A stretch of 64,000 nt of DNA from Alphaproteobacteria bacterium. Lineage in GTDB: Bacteria; Pseudomonadota; Alphaproteobacteria; Rhizobiales; Xanthobacteraceae. A program made the position numbers and the translations under genes. The notes beneath the pieces were generated by a model. The model had not been told where the DNA came from. It saw only the letters and a program-made list of their open reading frames with translations, and made no database searches. Every line of letters starts with the position of its first letter. Position 1 is the first letter of the stretch. Positions 18,324 through 27,924 of this stretch are shown in pieces. Location: positions 4,771,162-4,835,161 of the forward strand of contig JBBCGH010000001.1 in the NCBI GenBank assembly GCA_037200445.1, in the 5' to 3' direction.

Positions 18324-18365
18324 GCAGCAATGAAGACCGCGCTCGCGGATGGTGCTTGCTCACAC

Positions 18366-19520
18366 TCACACCAGCTCCGGCCACGGCACGATGGTGGATT
18401 TGACGGTCTTCATCGCCATCGCGTCGGCGACGGCCTGCCCCACGCCTTCCTCAGTGAAAGGATAGAGCGTCTGCATGTCGAGCCAAGGATACTTGGTTCG
18501 CGTGCGGTAGAGCATGTCGACGCCGAGCGGCAGGTCGTTGGCGGTGAACGCCCAGGAGCCGAGCACGTTCAAGTCCTTCGCGCAAATGCGATGCCATGAC
18601 GTTGCGATCGAGCCCGCGTCGGTGAACTGGCCCATCTCCACGTAGGTGCCGCCATCGCGCAGCATCTCGATGCCTTCCGGCCCGGCGCTCGGATGGCCGG
18701 AGCAGTCCATCACGAGGTCCGCGCCGAAGCCGCCGACGATGTCGCGCACCGCCTTGATGCGATCCTCCGGCGTCTTGACCTGATCGATGTTCACCGTCGC
18801 CTCGGCGCCGAATTTTCGCGCGAGCTTTAGTCTCGGTTCTTCCGGCGCGCCGACGCAGATCACGCGCCCCGCGCCCATCTCCTGCGCGGCCGCGACCGCC
18901 AGGGTGCCGATCGGGCCGGAGCCCTGAATCACCACCGAGTTTCCCCACCTGAAGCGCCCGGCCTCGATCGCGCGGTTGAACGCGCGGATGCAGGAGGTGA
19001 GCGGCTCGGAGAGCGCCCCGAGGCGCAGGCTCATGTCGTCGTAAAGTTTGTAGACCTTGGTGCCTGGCAGCATGTCGAGATCGACGTAGACGTATTCGGC
19101 CCAGCCACCCCACAGATGCGGCGGCTTGTCGAAACCGAGATAGCGCCCGTAGTAGACCGGGGTGAGGCACTTGTTGGCGTTCTGCGGATAGTGGACGCAG
19201 TAGTAGCAGGTGCCGCACGGCATCAGCGGCGGGATCATCACCTTCGAGCCGGCCTTCAGGGGCTTACCCATGAAGTCTTCGGTGAATTCCGCGCCCGCCT
19301 CGACGATGACGCCGCCGAGCTCATGGCCGAGCGTGAACGGCCACGGCAGCGGCTTTGGCCAATGACCCTTCAGGATGTGCTGATCGGTGCCGCACACCCC
19401 GCAGGCGCCGATCTTGATCAGCGCGGCCTTCTTCGGCACCGCCGGCCACGGCACGGTGCGGATCACCGGCGGCGCGCCTGGCCCGTCGAAGGTCGCGACG
19501 CGGATGGAGTCTTTGGGCAA
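18366..19520 (-). CDS. Zinc-dependent medium-chain alcohol/sorbitol-type dehydrogenase
   Basis: A 384 aa MDR-family dehydrogenase. Catalytic zinc ligands appear in IGACGVCGTDQHILKGHW and LGHELGGVIVEAG; a reduced structural-zinc-like loop is seen in MPCGTCYYCVHYPQNANKC. The NAD(P) Rossmann motif is VVIQGSGPIGTLAVAAAQE. The substrate, an alcohol or polyol, is not identifiable. It ends 42 bp from a large inverted repeat. It has no close operon partner upstream except the gene ending at 19694, from which another inverted repeat separates it. Confidence 0.88.
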   Translation of the reverse strand: MPKDSIRVATFDGPGAPPVIRTVPWPAVPKKAALIKIGACGVCGTDQHILKGHWPKPLPWPFTLGHELGGVIVEAGAEFTEDFMGKPLKAGSKVMIPPLMPCGTCYYCVHYPQNANKCLTPVYYGRYLGFDKPPHLWGGWAEYVYVDLDMLPGTKVYKLYDDMSLRLGALSEPLTSCIRAFNRAIEAGRFRWGNSVVIQGSGPIGTLAVAAAQEMGAGRVICVGAPEEPRLKLARKFGAEATVNIDQVKTPEDRIKAVRDIVGGFGADLVMDCSGHPSAGPEGIEMLRDGGTYVEMGQFTDAGSIATSWHRICAKDLNVLGSWAFTANDLPLGVDMLYRTRTKYPWLDMQTLYPFTEEGVGQAVADAMAMKTVKSTIVPWPELV

Positions 19521-19530
19521 GCAATCCTCC

Positions 19531-19690
19531 GGCTGTCATCCCGGATAGCCCGAAGGGCTGATCCGGGATCCATGTAACACAACATCAAGATTGGAATATT
19601 TGATAGATGGGTCCCGGCTCGCGCGATGCCATAGCGCGTCGCAGACGCGCGTGAACGCGCTTTCGGCATCGCCTGGCCGGGATGACAGCC
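19531..19690. repeat. Intergenic inverted repeat, GGCTGTCATCCCGG arms
   Basis: A perfect 14-base inverted repeat (19531-19544 and 19677-19690) bounds a 160 bp element with further internal palindromes (for example GCGCGTC / GACGCGC). It ends three bases past the stop codon of the membrane protein gene at 19694 and lies upstream of the dehydrogenase start at 19520. Confidence 0.75.
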
Positions 19691-19693
19691 GAG

Positions 19694-21256
19694 TTACTGC
19701 CCCCAGGCCTTGAACACTTCCTCGAACACGCGCTCGCCCGGCGTGCCCTTCTCGATCGCGAGGATCGCGCGGCGGCCGTTGTTGTAGACGATCGGAATAT
19801 CGAACCAGCTGCGCTCCTTCAGAAGCTGGATGTTGCGCTGCATGTCGGTCTCGACCGCGGAGAGCCCGATCAGGAAGAAGCCGGAGGTGACCCTGGCGGC
19901 GGCGCCGCCGAGCGGCGAGCCGCGCGTCTGCTCGGCCTGCTTCATCAGCACGCCCGGCACGTTCTGGATGCCGCCGAACGGAAAGTCGGCCGGCAGGTTG
20001 AACGTGATCTCGATGGTGTGGCTCGTCGCCTGCTGCACCTGATTGAGGTCGCGATGAATCAGCATCGACATCGTAATGCGCCGTTCCGGAATTTCGATGT
20101 CGGCGCGAATGGCGGGATCGGGCGGCGAACCGGGGCCGGCCGACCACATTTCGGTGCGCCAGATCGCCTGGCCGACGAAGCGCTTGCCCTGCTGGTCGGA
20201 CGGGTCTTCCTCATAGAGCGCAACGCGCTGGGCGACCGCCGCCGTCGCGCCGGTCGCCGGATTGGCCGGTGCGGCCGGCGTCTCGGAGGGAGACGACGGC
20301 TGGCCGACGCGATCGGTGATCTTCGGCTTCTGCGCGCCAGCATCCTTCTGTTGCTGCTGCTGTGGCTGGCCGCGCACCGCGTTGAACAGCGATGCGATGC
20401 GATCGCGCTGCCAGTAGGCCGCGACGCCAAGCCCGATGATCAGCAGCACGACAAGGATCGCAGCGATCAGTCCGGCGCGCGAGCCGCGCGGCAAGTCGTC
20501 GATATCGTCCGCGGAGGGCTGCCGCATCGGACCCTGGCGCTGCTGGCCGGCACGCGGTTCGACACGCTCCGGCTCCGCCCAGTTCTCCTGCGGCTCTCCC
20601 GGCCCATCGAACGGACTGGACGTTGTGACCCGTGCCGGTGGCTCGATCGGCCGCGTCGGCGGCTCCACCGGCCGTTGAGCCGCCGGCTCGGCCGACCGTG
20701 CAGCCGGCCGCACCGGTGTGCGCAATCCCTCCGGTTCGACGCGCGGCTCGACCCGGTCGAAATTCGTCTGCCCGGTCGGCGGGGTCGCCGCATATGCTTC
20801 GCGTGCGGTCTTTGCGCCTTGCGCGGTGGCATCGCCGAGCGCTTCCGCCTCGGCGATCACATCGCGGAAGCCCTTCATCCCCTCCTCGGTGACGGTGCGG
20901 CTCGGCGCGCGCGGCCGCACCGGAGCAGCGGGACGCTCTGGAGCCGGAGGAGGCGCGGATGACGCGGGCCTGGGCGGCGCACTGTCAGGGACAGTGTCTG
21001 CCTTCGGGGCAGCGGGTTCCGGACGCGGCGCATCGCGCCCGCGCCGTGCCGCTTCGGCCTCGACCTTGCGGATCGCTTCTTCGAGTGCGAGCCGCTCGCG
21101 CGTGATCTCGGCTTCGGTCAGCGGCGGATCGTTCATCCCGCGCAGTTGCGCGACCAAAGCCGAGCGCGCGCGCTCATAGAGCAGGCGACGTCCCTCGCCG
21201 GTGTTCTTCTCGAGACCGGCGACGGCTTTGGCGACAAGCGGGTAATAATCGGCCAT
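19694..21256 (-). CDS. Single-span membrane protein with proline-rich cytoplasmic part
   Basis: A 520 aa protein. The conserved-looking N-terminus is MADYYPLVAKAVAGLEKNTG then RRLLYERARSALVAQLRG; a long Pro/Ala/Arg-rich region follows to about residue 255. One membrane span (AGLIAAILVVLLIIGLGVAA, residues 261-282) follows. A Gln-rich linker and a folded C-terminal domain (RRITMSMLIHRDLNQVQQAT, VRTSGFFLIGLSA-like) end in FKAWGQ. The N-terminus is probably cytosolic and the C-terminal domain periplasmic. Function unknown. The start at 21256 precedes the conserved N-terminus; an ATG at 21277 is possible. It follows purA by about 80 bp in the same direction. Confidence 0.75.
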   Translation of the reverse strand: MADYYPLVAKAVAGLEKNTGEGRRLLYERARSALVAQLRGMNDPPLTEAEITRERLALEEAIRKVEAEAARRGRDAPRPEPAAPKADTVPDSAPPRPASSAPPPAPERPAAPVRPRAPSRTVTEEGMKGFRDVIAEAEALGDATAQGAKTAREAYAATPPTGQTNFDRVEPRVEPEGLRTPVRPAARSAEPAAQRPVEPPTRPIEPPARVTTSSPFDGPGEPQENWAEPERVEPRAGQQRQGPMRQPSADDIDDLPRGSRAGLIAAILVVLLIIGLGVAAYWQRDRIASLFNAVRGQPQQQQQKDAGAQKPKITDRVGQPSSPSETPAAPANPATGATAAVAQRVALYEEDPSDQQGKRFVGQAIWRTEMWSAGPGSPPDPAIRADIEIPERRITMSMLIHRDLNQVQQATSHTIEITFNLPADFPFGGIQNVPGVLMKQAEQTRGSPLGGAAARVTSGFFLIGLSAVETDMQRNIQLLKERSWFDIPIVYNNGRRAILAIEKGTPGERVFEEVFKAWGQ

Positions 21257-21288
21257 TAGTTCGCTACGCTCTTGCACCCCTTCTTGTT

Positions 21289-21337
21289 GAGCATGACCTC
21301 ATCCGAAAGCCGGTATCCACTTTTCGGGGCCATGCTC
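21289..21337. repeat. GAGCATG-type stem-loop element, copy 1 (after purA)
   Basis: An inverted repeat begins GAGCATGACC and ends GGGGCCATGCTC around a CCGGTATCC core. The right end is two bases from the purA stop codon (21340). It belongs to the same family as the elements at 22775, 51635 and 59242, recognised by the arms and by the CCGAAAA / TTTTCGG and CCGGT blocks. Confidence 0.8.
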
Positions 21338-21339
21338 GT

Positions 21340-22629
21340 TCACGCCTCGAACGGGTTTTGCACCAGTATCGTGTCTTCCCGCTCCGGACTGGTCGACAGC
21401 AAGGCCACCGGACAGTCCACCAATTCCTCGATTCGCCGCACGTATTTTATCGCCTGCGCGGGCAATTCGGCCCACGACCGCGCCCCTGCGGTTGCACTTT
21501 TCCACCCTTCAACGCTTTCGTAAATCGGCTCGACCCGGGCCTGTGCACTGGCGCTGGCCGGAAGATAGTCGATTTCGCGGCCGTCCAGCCGATATTTCAC
21601 GCAGACTTTGAGCTCGTCGAAGCCGTCCAGAATATCGAGCTTGGTCAGCGCCAGCCCATTGATTCCGCTGGTGCGCGCGGTTTGCCGCACCAGGACGGCA
21701 TCGAACCAGCCGCAGCGCCGCGGGCGTCCGGTGACGACGCCGAACTCGCGCCCACGCTCTCCGAGGGTGCGGCCGATGTCATTGAGCTGCTCGGTCGGGA
21801 AAGGGCCCTCCCCCACTCGCGTCGTGTAGGCCTTGCAGATGCCGAGCACGTAATCGATCGCCCCCGGCCCCATGCCCGAGCCGCTCGCGGCCTGTCCGGC
21901 GACCGTGTTGGACGACGTAACATACGGATAGGTGCCGTGGTCGACGTCGAGCAACGTGCCCTGTGCACCTTCGAACAAAATGCGCTTGCCCTCGCGCCGC
22001 TTGGCATCGAGCAGCGACCAGACGGTGTCCATGTACGGAAGGACTTTGGGCGCAACGTCGGAAAGCTCCTTGAAGATCGCCTTGGGATCGATTTCGGCGA
22101 GGCCGTTGCCGCGGCGCAGTGCATTGTGATGCGCCAGCAAACCCTCGATCTTCGCCTCGAGTGCGGCGGGATCGCTCAGATCCATCAGGCGGATCGCGCG
22201 GCGCCCGACCTTGTCCTCATAGGCCGGGCCGATCCCGCGTTTGGTGGTGCCGATACGCGTGCCGGAATTCGACGACTCGCGCAGCGCGTCCAGTTCCTGG
22301 TGCAGCGAGAGGATCAGGGCGGTGTTCTCCGCGATGCGCAGATTCTCGGGCGTCACTTTCACGCCTTGCGCACCGAGCCGCGCAACCTCTTCGACGAAAG
22401 CGCGCGGATCGAGCACCACCCCGTTGCCGATCACCGAGAGCTTGCCACGCACGACGCCGGACGGAAGCAGCGAAAGCTTGTAGGTCTCGCCCCCGACCAC
22501 CAGCGTGTGCCCGGCGTTGTGGCCGCCCTGGAAGCGCACCACCACATCGGCCTGCTCGGACAGCCAGTCGACGATCTTGCCCTTGCCTTCGTCGCCCCAC
22601 TGGGAACCGACCACCACCACATTCGCCAT
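21340..22629 (-). CDS. purA: Adenylosuccinate synthase
   Basis: A 429 aa enzyme joining IMP and aspartate with GTP to form adenylosuccinate, the first committed step of AMP synthesis. The N-terminal GTP-binding signature is [20 protein letters not shown], followed by [45 protein letters not shown] and [14 protein letters not shown]. The length is normal for the bacterial enzyme. The ATG at 22629 starts exactly at the conserved MANVVVVG. It is a cytosolic housekeeping gene; stem-loop elements lie both before and directly after it. Confidence 0.97.
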   Translation of the reverse strand: MANVVVVGSQWGDEGKGKIVDWLSEQADVVVRFQGGHNAGHTLVVGGETYKLSLLPSGVVRGKLSVIGNGVVLDPRAFVEEVARLGAQGVKVTPENLRIAENTALILSLHQELDALRESSNSGTRIGTTKRGIGPAYEDKVGRRAIRLMDLSDPAALEAKIEGLLAHHNALRRGNGLAEIDPKAIFKELSDVAPKVLPYMDTVWSLLDAKRREGKRILFEGAQGTLLDVDHGTYPYVTSSNTVAGQAASGSGMGPGAIDYVLGICKAYTTRVGEGPFPTEQLNDIGRTLGERGREFGVVTGRPRRCGWFDAVLVRQTARTSGINGLALTKLDILDGFDELKVCVKYRLDGREIDYLPASASAQARVEPIYESVEGWKSATAGARSWAELPAQAIKYVRRIEELVDCPVALLSTSPEREDTILVQNPFEA

Positions 22630-22774
22630 CGGTACCCCTTAGAGACGCAGCTTGATCCGGCGACGTGGAAACCGGACCGCTCCGTCGATAACGGATGCGG
22701 TCCGGGGTGGCAAGTCATTGGCGCGGCTGGGTTTACCAACGTGAACCGAGCAACCTCTGCCGGCCTATTGTCTG

Positions 22775-22843
22775 CGCATGATCTTATCCGAAACCGGTTC
22801 CCATCCCCGCTCAGGTCGAGGACGTGTTTTTCGGGATCATGCG
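22775..22843. repeat. GAGCATG-type stem-loop element, copy 2 (after the DUF4139 gene)
   Basis: The arms CGCATGATC (22775-22783) and GATCATGCG (22835-22843) enclose TTATCCGAAACCGGTTCCC, a GACGTGTTTTTCGGG block and a 20 bp insertion compared with copy 1. The element directly abuts the stop codon of the DUF4139 gene (22844) and lies 145 bp upstream of purA. Confidence 0.8.
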
Positions 22844-24532
22844 TTACGGCCGGCGCGGCTCGTACGCGACGACCTTGTCGCCAGGCCAGCGCAGCCGCCA
22901 GCCGAGCTTGATCTCCTTCGCCTCGCCGGGCGCGGCCTCGAAGGTCCAGGCGAGCACGCCGCGCCGGTCGCGCAGATCGCGCTCGCTCGGCGGGGTGGTC
23001 ACGGGGAGCAATTCCACCTGGATTTCCGCCGTCTCGCTCGCCGGGACCTGGTCCTCGATCACCGCCTTGATCGGCCGCGCATGTCCGCTGCGCAGCGTGA
23101 TCTTGAACTCGCGCTCGTCCGTCTTGGCTGAGGAAATGATGCCCGCGGAGCCCTCGATCCTGCGCGTGACAGTGCGGGTGACCTTCACCTTCTCGTCGGC
23201 GCCAAAACCGAGCCGCAGCGTCTCGTCCTTCGGGGTCAGCGGCATCGCGCCACGGCCGACGAAGATGCCGTCGCGATAGACCGACACGCGGCCGGGCAAG
23301 AGCGGTGCTTCCTCGGCATGCTTGAATGAAGCCTCGAGATAGGCGGTCTCTTCGAGGGCAGGCACGGCCCGCACCAGCAATTCGGGCGCGATTTGCTCGG
23401 TCGAGATGCGGAAGTTCTTCGCGCCCTCGCTCGCCGCGACGCTCACGCGACCCGGCACGCGGAAGATCGCCTGGAAGCCGCCGGTCTCGACGGCCGCTTC
23501 CACTTCCTGCGCCGGCACAGGTGCAGGCTGGGGCGGCGCAGCAGCCTGCAGCATCGGCTGATCCTTGTACGCCGCCGGACCGATCGGCAGCTGTCCCGCT
23601 AGGTTGTCCATGCGCGAGACACGCGACAGAGGCGTCATCGCGGGTGGCTGGTAGTAACGCACGATCAGCGGCTGCAATTCCGGTCCGCTGCCGCCGTTCG
23701 CGGTGCGCACGGTCGAGACCGTCAACGCGACATCCGACCAGTCCTCGCCGGTTTGCTGCACGATCTCGGCGCGGCGGATCAATTCCAGCGCAGGCTTGCG
23801 TTCGCGCGTGCCCGAGTCGAGCCGCGCGTCATAGAGTGGCGCCCAGCGTGCGCCGCGCACCGTGTAGCTCACGCGAAATGTCGCGCGCGATGCCACGTTG
23901 GCCGCAAGGTCGATGCGCACTTCCATCTTGCGCGCCGGGTTGGCCTGCAGCGCCGCCTCGACCTGCCTGACCTCGAGGTCGAGGTCGCGCTGCTTCAGGC
24001 GGAAGGTACGGATCGCCTCGTTGGCGGACTTGATCTCGTCGGCGACCGCGCTGAACGCCGCGCGCCAGTCGGAGAGCGGGCGCGCTTCGCCTTTCTCGCC
24101 GAGGCCGAACGGTGTCTGCGCCGCGAAGCGCTCGGCGAATTGTTTGCGCGCCGCCTCCGCGCTGATCTGGTCGTCGAGTGTGGCGCGCTGATCCTTGAGC
24201 GCCTGCAAGCGCTTTTCGAGCTCGGGCGCCGTCGGCGGCCGTTCCGGGCGCGGCGAGCGCGCGTCGAGCGCACCGATCGTCACGCGCTCGACCGTTTCGC
24301 CCTCGACACGCAGCGAGGCGGTATCGAGACCGGGTGGAAAGTCGCGCGCGATCAGCGTTGTGTCGCCTTGCGGCAGATCGACGCTGATGACGCGCGTTAC
24401 GGTGGCGCCGTCCGGATAGACGGTGACGTTGTCGATCGATGACCTGACATCGATGTCGCCCGCAAGCGCCGGGCAAACACCAACGAAAACCAGCACGCAG
24501 GCGGCAGGCAAAGTGGAAGATGAACGTCGCAT
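22844..24532 (-). CDS. Exported DUF4139 / mucoidy-inhibitor MuiA-like protein
   Basis: A 562 aa protein with a Sec signal peptide (LPAACVLVFVGVCPALAGD). The N-terminal strand-rich part reads VTVYPDGATVTRVISVDLP. A coiled coil spans about residues 100-205 (LEKRLQALKDQRATLDDQIS and on), and the C-terminal DUF4139 domain includes VSYTVRGARWAPLYDARLDS, GEDWSDVALTVSTVRT and DKVVAYEPRRP. This is the MuiA family layout. The cellular role of the family is poorly known; a cell-envelope role is suggested by export and by the old link of MuiA to mucoidy. It lies between serA and purA in the same direction. Confidence 0.85.
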   Translation of the reverse strand: MRRSSSTLPAACVLVFVGVCPALAGDIDVRSSIDNVTVYPDGATVTRVISVDLPQGDTTLIARDFPPGLDTASLRVEGETVERVTIGALDARSPRPERPPTAPELEKRLQALKDQRATLDDQISAEAARKQFAERFAAQTPFGLGEKGEARPLSDWRAAFSAVADEIKSANEAIRTFRLKQRDLDLEVRQVEAALQANPARKMEVRIDLAANVASRATFRVSYTVRGARWAPLYDARLDSGTRERKPALELIRRAEIVQQTGEDWSDVALTVSTVRTANGGSGPELQPLIVRYYQPPAMTPLSRVSRMDNLAGQLPIGPAAYKDQPMLQAAAPPQPAPVPAQEVEAAVETGGFQAIFRVPGRVSVAASEGAKNFRISTEQIAPELLVRAVPALEETAYLEASFKHAEEAPLLPGRVSVYRDGIFVGRGAMPLTPKDETLRLGFGADEKVKVTRTVTRRIEGSAGIISSAKTDEREFKITLRSGHARPIKAVIEDQVPASETAEIQVELLPVTTPPSERDLRDRRGVLAWTFEAAPGEAKEIKLGWRLRWPGDKVVAYEPRRP

Positions 24533-24733
24533 GGCGAGCTTCCTCTGGCGGAAGTCGCCCCCGCGATATGGAACCGGAACAATTCGGGTTTACGTTGGAC
24601 GAACCGCGGGCCGGATCACGGCAACATCACGGCTGCCGGCTTGGCGTAACCCAAACTGGCTACGCGTACGAGTTCACCAGCGCCGCATCCATGACGACGG
24701 GCACGAGCCCGCATCCCCCCGCCTTGCAGGCAC

Positions 24734-26404
24734 TCACCCCGGCCGCATCTCGCTTCGTTCGAGTCGCGCCAGTCTTTCCTTCTCGCCGCTCCGCGGCACG
24801 GAGGACGGAGGGAGAGGGTCAAACTTCAGCGTCCGCGCCGATTGCACCTGCGGCAGCTTCTTCACCTTCTCGAGAACTTCCGCCGGCATGTCGCCGTCGA
24901 TCTCGATCAGCGCGATCGCGTTGCCGCCCGGCGCCTCGCGGCCGACATGGAACGTCGCGATGTTGATCCCCGCCTGACCCAAGGTCCCCGAGAAACTTCC
25001 GATGAACCCCGGCTTGTCGAGATTGGTGATGTAGATCATCGACGGCCCGAATTCCGCATCCATCCGGATGCCCTTGATGTTGACGATGCGCGGGCGTCCA
25101 TCGGCGAACACGGTGCCCGATACGCTGCGCGGGCCGCGTTCCGTTTCGACCGTGATGGTGATCAGGCTCTCGTAGTCGCAATGGCCTTCGCGGGTGACCT
25201 CCTCGACCATGATGCCGCGCTCCTTGGCCACCAGAGGCGCCGAGACCACGTTGATGTCTTGCAGCATCGGACGCAACAGACCGGCGATCGCCGCCGAGGT
25301 CAGCGCCTTCACCTTCATCTGGGCGACCTGGCCCTCATAGGCGATCTGCACCTTCTTCAGGCCGGTCTCGGTGAGCTGCCCGGCAAACGAGCCGAGCCTT
25401 TCGGCGAGCGCCACGAACGGCCTCAGCTTCGGGGCCTCTTCGGCCGTGATCGACGGGAAATTCACGGCGTTCGAGATCGCGCCCTGCAAGAGATAGTCCG
25501 ACATCTGCTCGGCGACCTGCAGCGCGACATTCTCCTGGGCTTCGCTCGTCGCCGCGCCGAGGTGCGGCGTGCAGACGACGTTCGGATGATTGAACAGCGG
25601 ATTTGCAGTCGCGGGCTCCTCGCTGAACACGTCGAACGCAGCACCCGCCACCTGCCCTGAGTCGAGCGCAGTACGCAACGCGATCTCGTCCACCAGCCCG
25701 CCCCGCGCGCAGTTGATGATGCGCACGCCCTTTTTCATTTTCGCAATCGCCGAGGCATCGACGATATTGCGCGTCTTGTCGGTGAGCGGCGTGTGCAGCG
25801 TGATGAAATCGGCGCGCTTGAACAATTCGTCGAGCTCCACCTTGTGGACGCCCATGTCTGCGGCGCGTTCCGGCGAAAGGAACGGGTCGTAGGCAATCAC
25901 GCGCATATGCAGGCCACGCGCGCGGTCGATGACGATCGAGCCGATGTTTCCTGCTCCAATCACGCCAAGCGTCTTGTGGGTGATCTCCACGCCCATGAAG
26001 CGATTCTTCTCCCACTTGCCGGCCTGCGTGGAGGCGTCGGCCTGCGAAATCTGGCGCGCCAGCGCGAGCATCAGCGTGATCGCGTGCTCGGCGGTCGTGA
26101 TCGAATTGCCGAAGGGCGTGTTCATCACGATGATGCCCTTGGCGGTCGCGGCCGGGATGTCGACATTATCGACGCCGATGCCGGCGCGGCCGATCACCTT
26201 CAGGCTTTTCGCCCGCTCCAGGATCTTCGGGGTCACCTTGGTGGCGGAGCGGATCGCGAGCCCGTCGAAGCTGCCGACAGTCTCGGCAAGCTTCTCCTTG
26301 TCGGCACCCAGCTTCGGCTGGAAATCGACCTCGATGCCGCGATCCTTGAAGATCTGCACCGCGGCGGGGGAGAGAGCATCGGAAATGAGAACGCGTGGGG
26401 CCAT
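24734..26404 (-). CDS. serA: D-3-phosphoglycerate dehydrogenase with an unusual C-terminal tail
   Basis: A 556 aa long-form SerA that oxidises 3-phosphoglycerate to 3-phosphohydroxypyruvate, the first step of serine synthesis. Features include RAGIGVDNVDIPAATAKGI, the NAD-binding LGVIGAGNIGSIVIDRARG, catalytic Arg in NCARGGLVDE and His in TPHLGAATSEAQENVA, an intervening ASB domain, and a C-terminal ACT domain (IYITNLDKPGFIGSFSGTLG, ALIEIDGDMP). Family members normally end near ARTLKF. Here about 28 more residues follow, rich in Arg, Glu, Ser and Pro and ending LARLERSEMRPG, as if the original stop had been lost into an intergenic element. It lies downstream of serC across a repeat. Confidence 0.95.
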   Translation of the reverse strand: MAPRVLISDALSPAAVQIFKDRGIEVDFQPKLGADKEKLAETVGSFDGLAIRSATKVTPKILERAKSLKVIGRAGIGVDNVDIPAATAKGIIVMNTPFGNSITTAEHAITLMLALARQISQADASTQAGKWEKNRFMGVEITHKTLGVIGAGNIGSIVIDRARGLHMRVIAYDPFLSPERAADMGVHKVELDELFKRADFITLHTPLTDKTRNIVDASAIAKMKKGVRIINCARGGLVDEIALRTALDSGQVAGAAFDVFSEEPATANPLFNHPNVVCTPHLGAATSEAQENVALQVAEQMSDYLLQGAISNAVNFPSITAEEAPKLRPFVALAERLGSFAGQLTETGLKKVQIAYEGQVAQMKVKALTSAAIAGLLRPMLQDINVVSAPLVAKERGIMVEEVTREGHCDYESLITITVETERGPRSVSGTVFADGRPRIVNIKGIRMDAEFGPSMIYITNLDKPGFIGSFSGTLGQAGINIATFHVGREAPGGNAIALIEIDGDMPAEVLEKVKKLPQVQSARTLKFDPLPPSSVPRSGEKERLARLERSEMRPG

Positions 26405-26418
26405 GGCTTTCTCCCTTC

Positions 26419-26564
26419 ACCCTCCCCTGGGAGGGGGAGGGTCGGCCCGCAGGCCGGGGTGGGGTGAAGATTTGAAACTCGCTTGTCCTGTGTCGGTGGG
26501 CGCGATGGCACCCCACCCCGACGCTCACTTCGCGCGCGTCGACCCTCCCCCTCCAGGGGAGGGT
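26419..26564. repeat. GC-rich inverted repeat between serC and serA
   Basis: The outer arms (26419-26444 and 26540-26564, ACCCTCCCCTGG type) are complementary apart from one extra G. An inner pair, CCGGGGTGGGGTG and CACCCCACCCCG, makes a second stem. It begins 11 bp past the serC stop and ends 14 bp before the serA start, so it occupies the whole intercistronic gap. It is similar in design to the element at 18194 but differs in sequence. Confidence 0.75.
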
Positions 26565-26575
26565 AGAGAAAGCAG

Positions 26576-27745
26576 CTAGGCCGCCTTGGGCAGCGCGGCC
26601 TTCGCCTGTACGAAGGCCCAGTCGATCCACGGCATCAACGCCGCCACATCGGATGCCTCGACCGTGCAACCGCACCAGATGCGCAGCCCCGGCGGGGCAT
26701 CGCGATGCGTGGCGATGTCGTAGGCCGCGCCTTCGTTCTCGATCAGCGCGACCAGGCCCTTGACGAAGGCCCACTGCGCATCGATGGACAACGACGTGAT
26801 CGCCGGGTCGACGATCTTCAGGCACACCGACGTGTTCGAGCGTGTCGCGGGATCCTCGGCAAGATTCGCGATCCACGGCGTTTTCGCGATCCAGTCGTGG
26901 ATCACCTTGGCGTTTGCATCAGCCCGCGCGCGCAGGCCCTTCAGCCCGCCGGCCTGCTTCGCCCAGGCGAGCGCGTCGAGATAGTCCTCCACGGCGAGCA
27001 TCGATGGCGTGTTGATGGTCTCGCCTTCGAAGATGCCGCGGTTGACCTTGCCGTCCTTCTTCATCCGGAAAATCTTCGGCAGCGGCCAGGGCGGCGTGTA
27101 GCTCTCGAGCCGCGCGACCGCGCGCGGCGAAAGGATCAGCATGCCGTGCGCGGCCTCGCCGCCGAGCGCCTTCTGCCACGAGAAGGTCACGACATCGAGC
27201 TTGCCCCAATCGAGCGGCTGGGCGAACGCGGCCGAGGTCGCGTCGCAGATCGTGACGCCCTCGCGGGTCGCGCTGATCCAGTCGGCGTTTGGCACCCGCA
27301 CACCCGAGGTCGTGCCGTTCCAGGTGAACACGATGTCTGACTTCGGGTCGATTTTGGAAAGATCAGGCAGCTTGCCGTAGGGGGCCTTGACCAGCGTCAC
27401 ATCCTTCAGCTTGAGCTGCTTGGCGACATCGGTCACCCAGCCTTCGCCGAAGGCCTCCCACGCGATCATGGTGACGGGCCGCTCGCCCAGCATCGACCAC
27501 ATCGCCATTTCGACCGCGCCGGTATCGGAGGCCGGCACGATGCCGATGAGAAAATCGGCAGGCACCTCGAGGACAGCGCGTGTCTCCTCGATGGCGCGCT
27601 TGAGCTTCGCCTTACCGCCTTTGGCGCGGTGCGACCGGGCGAGAAATGCGTCCTTGAGAGCTTGGAGGGTCCAGCCGGGGCGCTTGGCGCAGGGTCCGGA
27701 CGAAAAATGCGGCACGGACGGCCGCAGGGTCGGCATCGCGGTCAT
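26576..27745 (-). CDS. serC: Phosphoserine aminotransferase
   Basis: A 389 aa PLP-dependent aminotransferase converting 3-phosphohydroxypyruvate to phosphoserine. It has [36 protein letters not shown], the Schiff-base lysine in [16 protein letters not shown] (K192), and [15 protein letters not shown]. This is the longer alphaproteobacterial SerC type. The ATG at 27745 has GGAAGGG upstream. It is cytosolic and forms the serine pathway with serA 170 bp downstream. No serB was seen in the window. Confidence 0.96.
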   Translation of the reverse strand: MTAMPTLRPSVPHFSSGPCAKRPGWTLQALKDAFLARSHRAKGGKAKLKRAIEETRAVLEVPADFLIGIVPASDTGAVEMAMWSMLGERPVTMIAWEAFGEGWVTDVAKQLKLKDVTLVKAPYGKLPDLSKIDPKSDIVFTWNGTTSGVRVPNADWISATREGVTICDATSAAFAQPLDWGKLDVVTFSWQKALGGEAAHGMLILSPRAVARLESYTPPWPLPKIFRMKKDGKVNRGIFEGETINTPSMLAVEDYLDALAWAKQAGGLKGLRARADANAKVIHDWIAKTPWIANLAEDPATRSNTSVCLKIVDPAITSLSIDAQWAFVKGLVALIENEGAAYDIATHRDAPPGLRIWCGCTVEASDVAALMPWIDWAFVQAKAALPKAA

Positions 27746-27876
27746 GATCTACCCTTCCAGATAGAAGCCTCTCGTTGGGGAGAGGTGTCCCGCCGCCGGA
27801 CATAGGCAAGGGCGCGCGCCGCGTCAAGAAAGACTTGTTGATGCCAACGACAAAGCGGTGTGATGCGAAAAGCGAA

Positions 27877-27912
27877 GCGGCGCGAGCCCAAGGGCCCGCG
27901 CCGCTTGTTTTT
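27877..27912. terminator. Intrinsic terminator after the outer-membrane protein gene, possibly bidirectional
   Basis: Two 13-base arms (27877-27889 and 27892-27904, GCGGCGCGAGCCC type) pair with one mismatch around a two-base AA gap. On the plus side TTGTTTTT follows; on the minus side CTTCGCTTTT follows. It lies 13 bp past the stop of the minus-strand gene at 27925. Confidence 0.75.
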
Positions 27913-27924
27913 GAAGCTTGTCGG

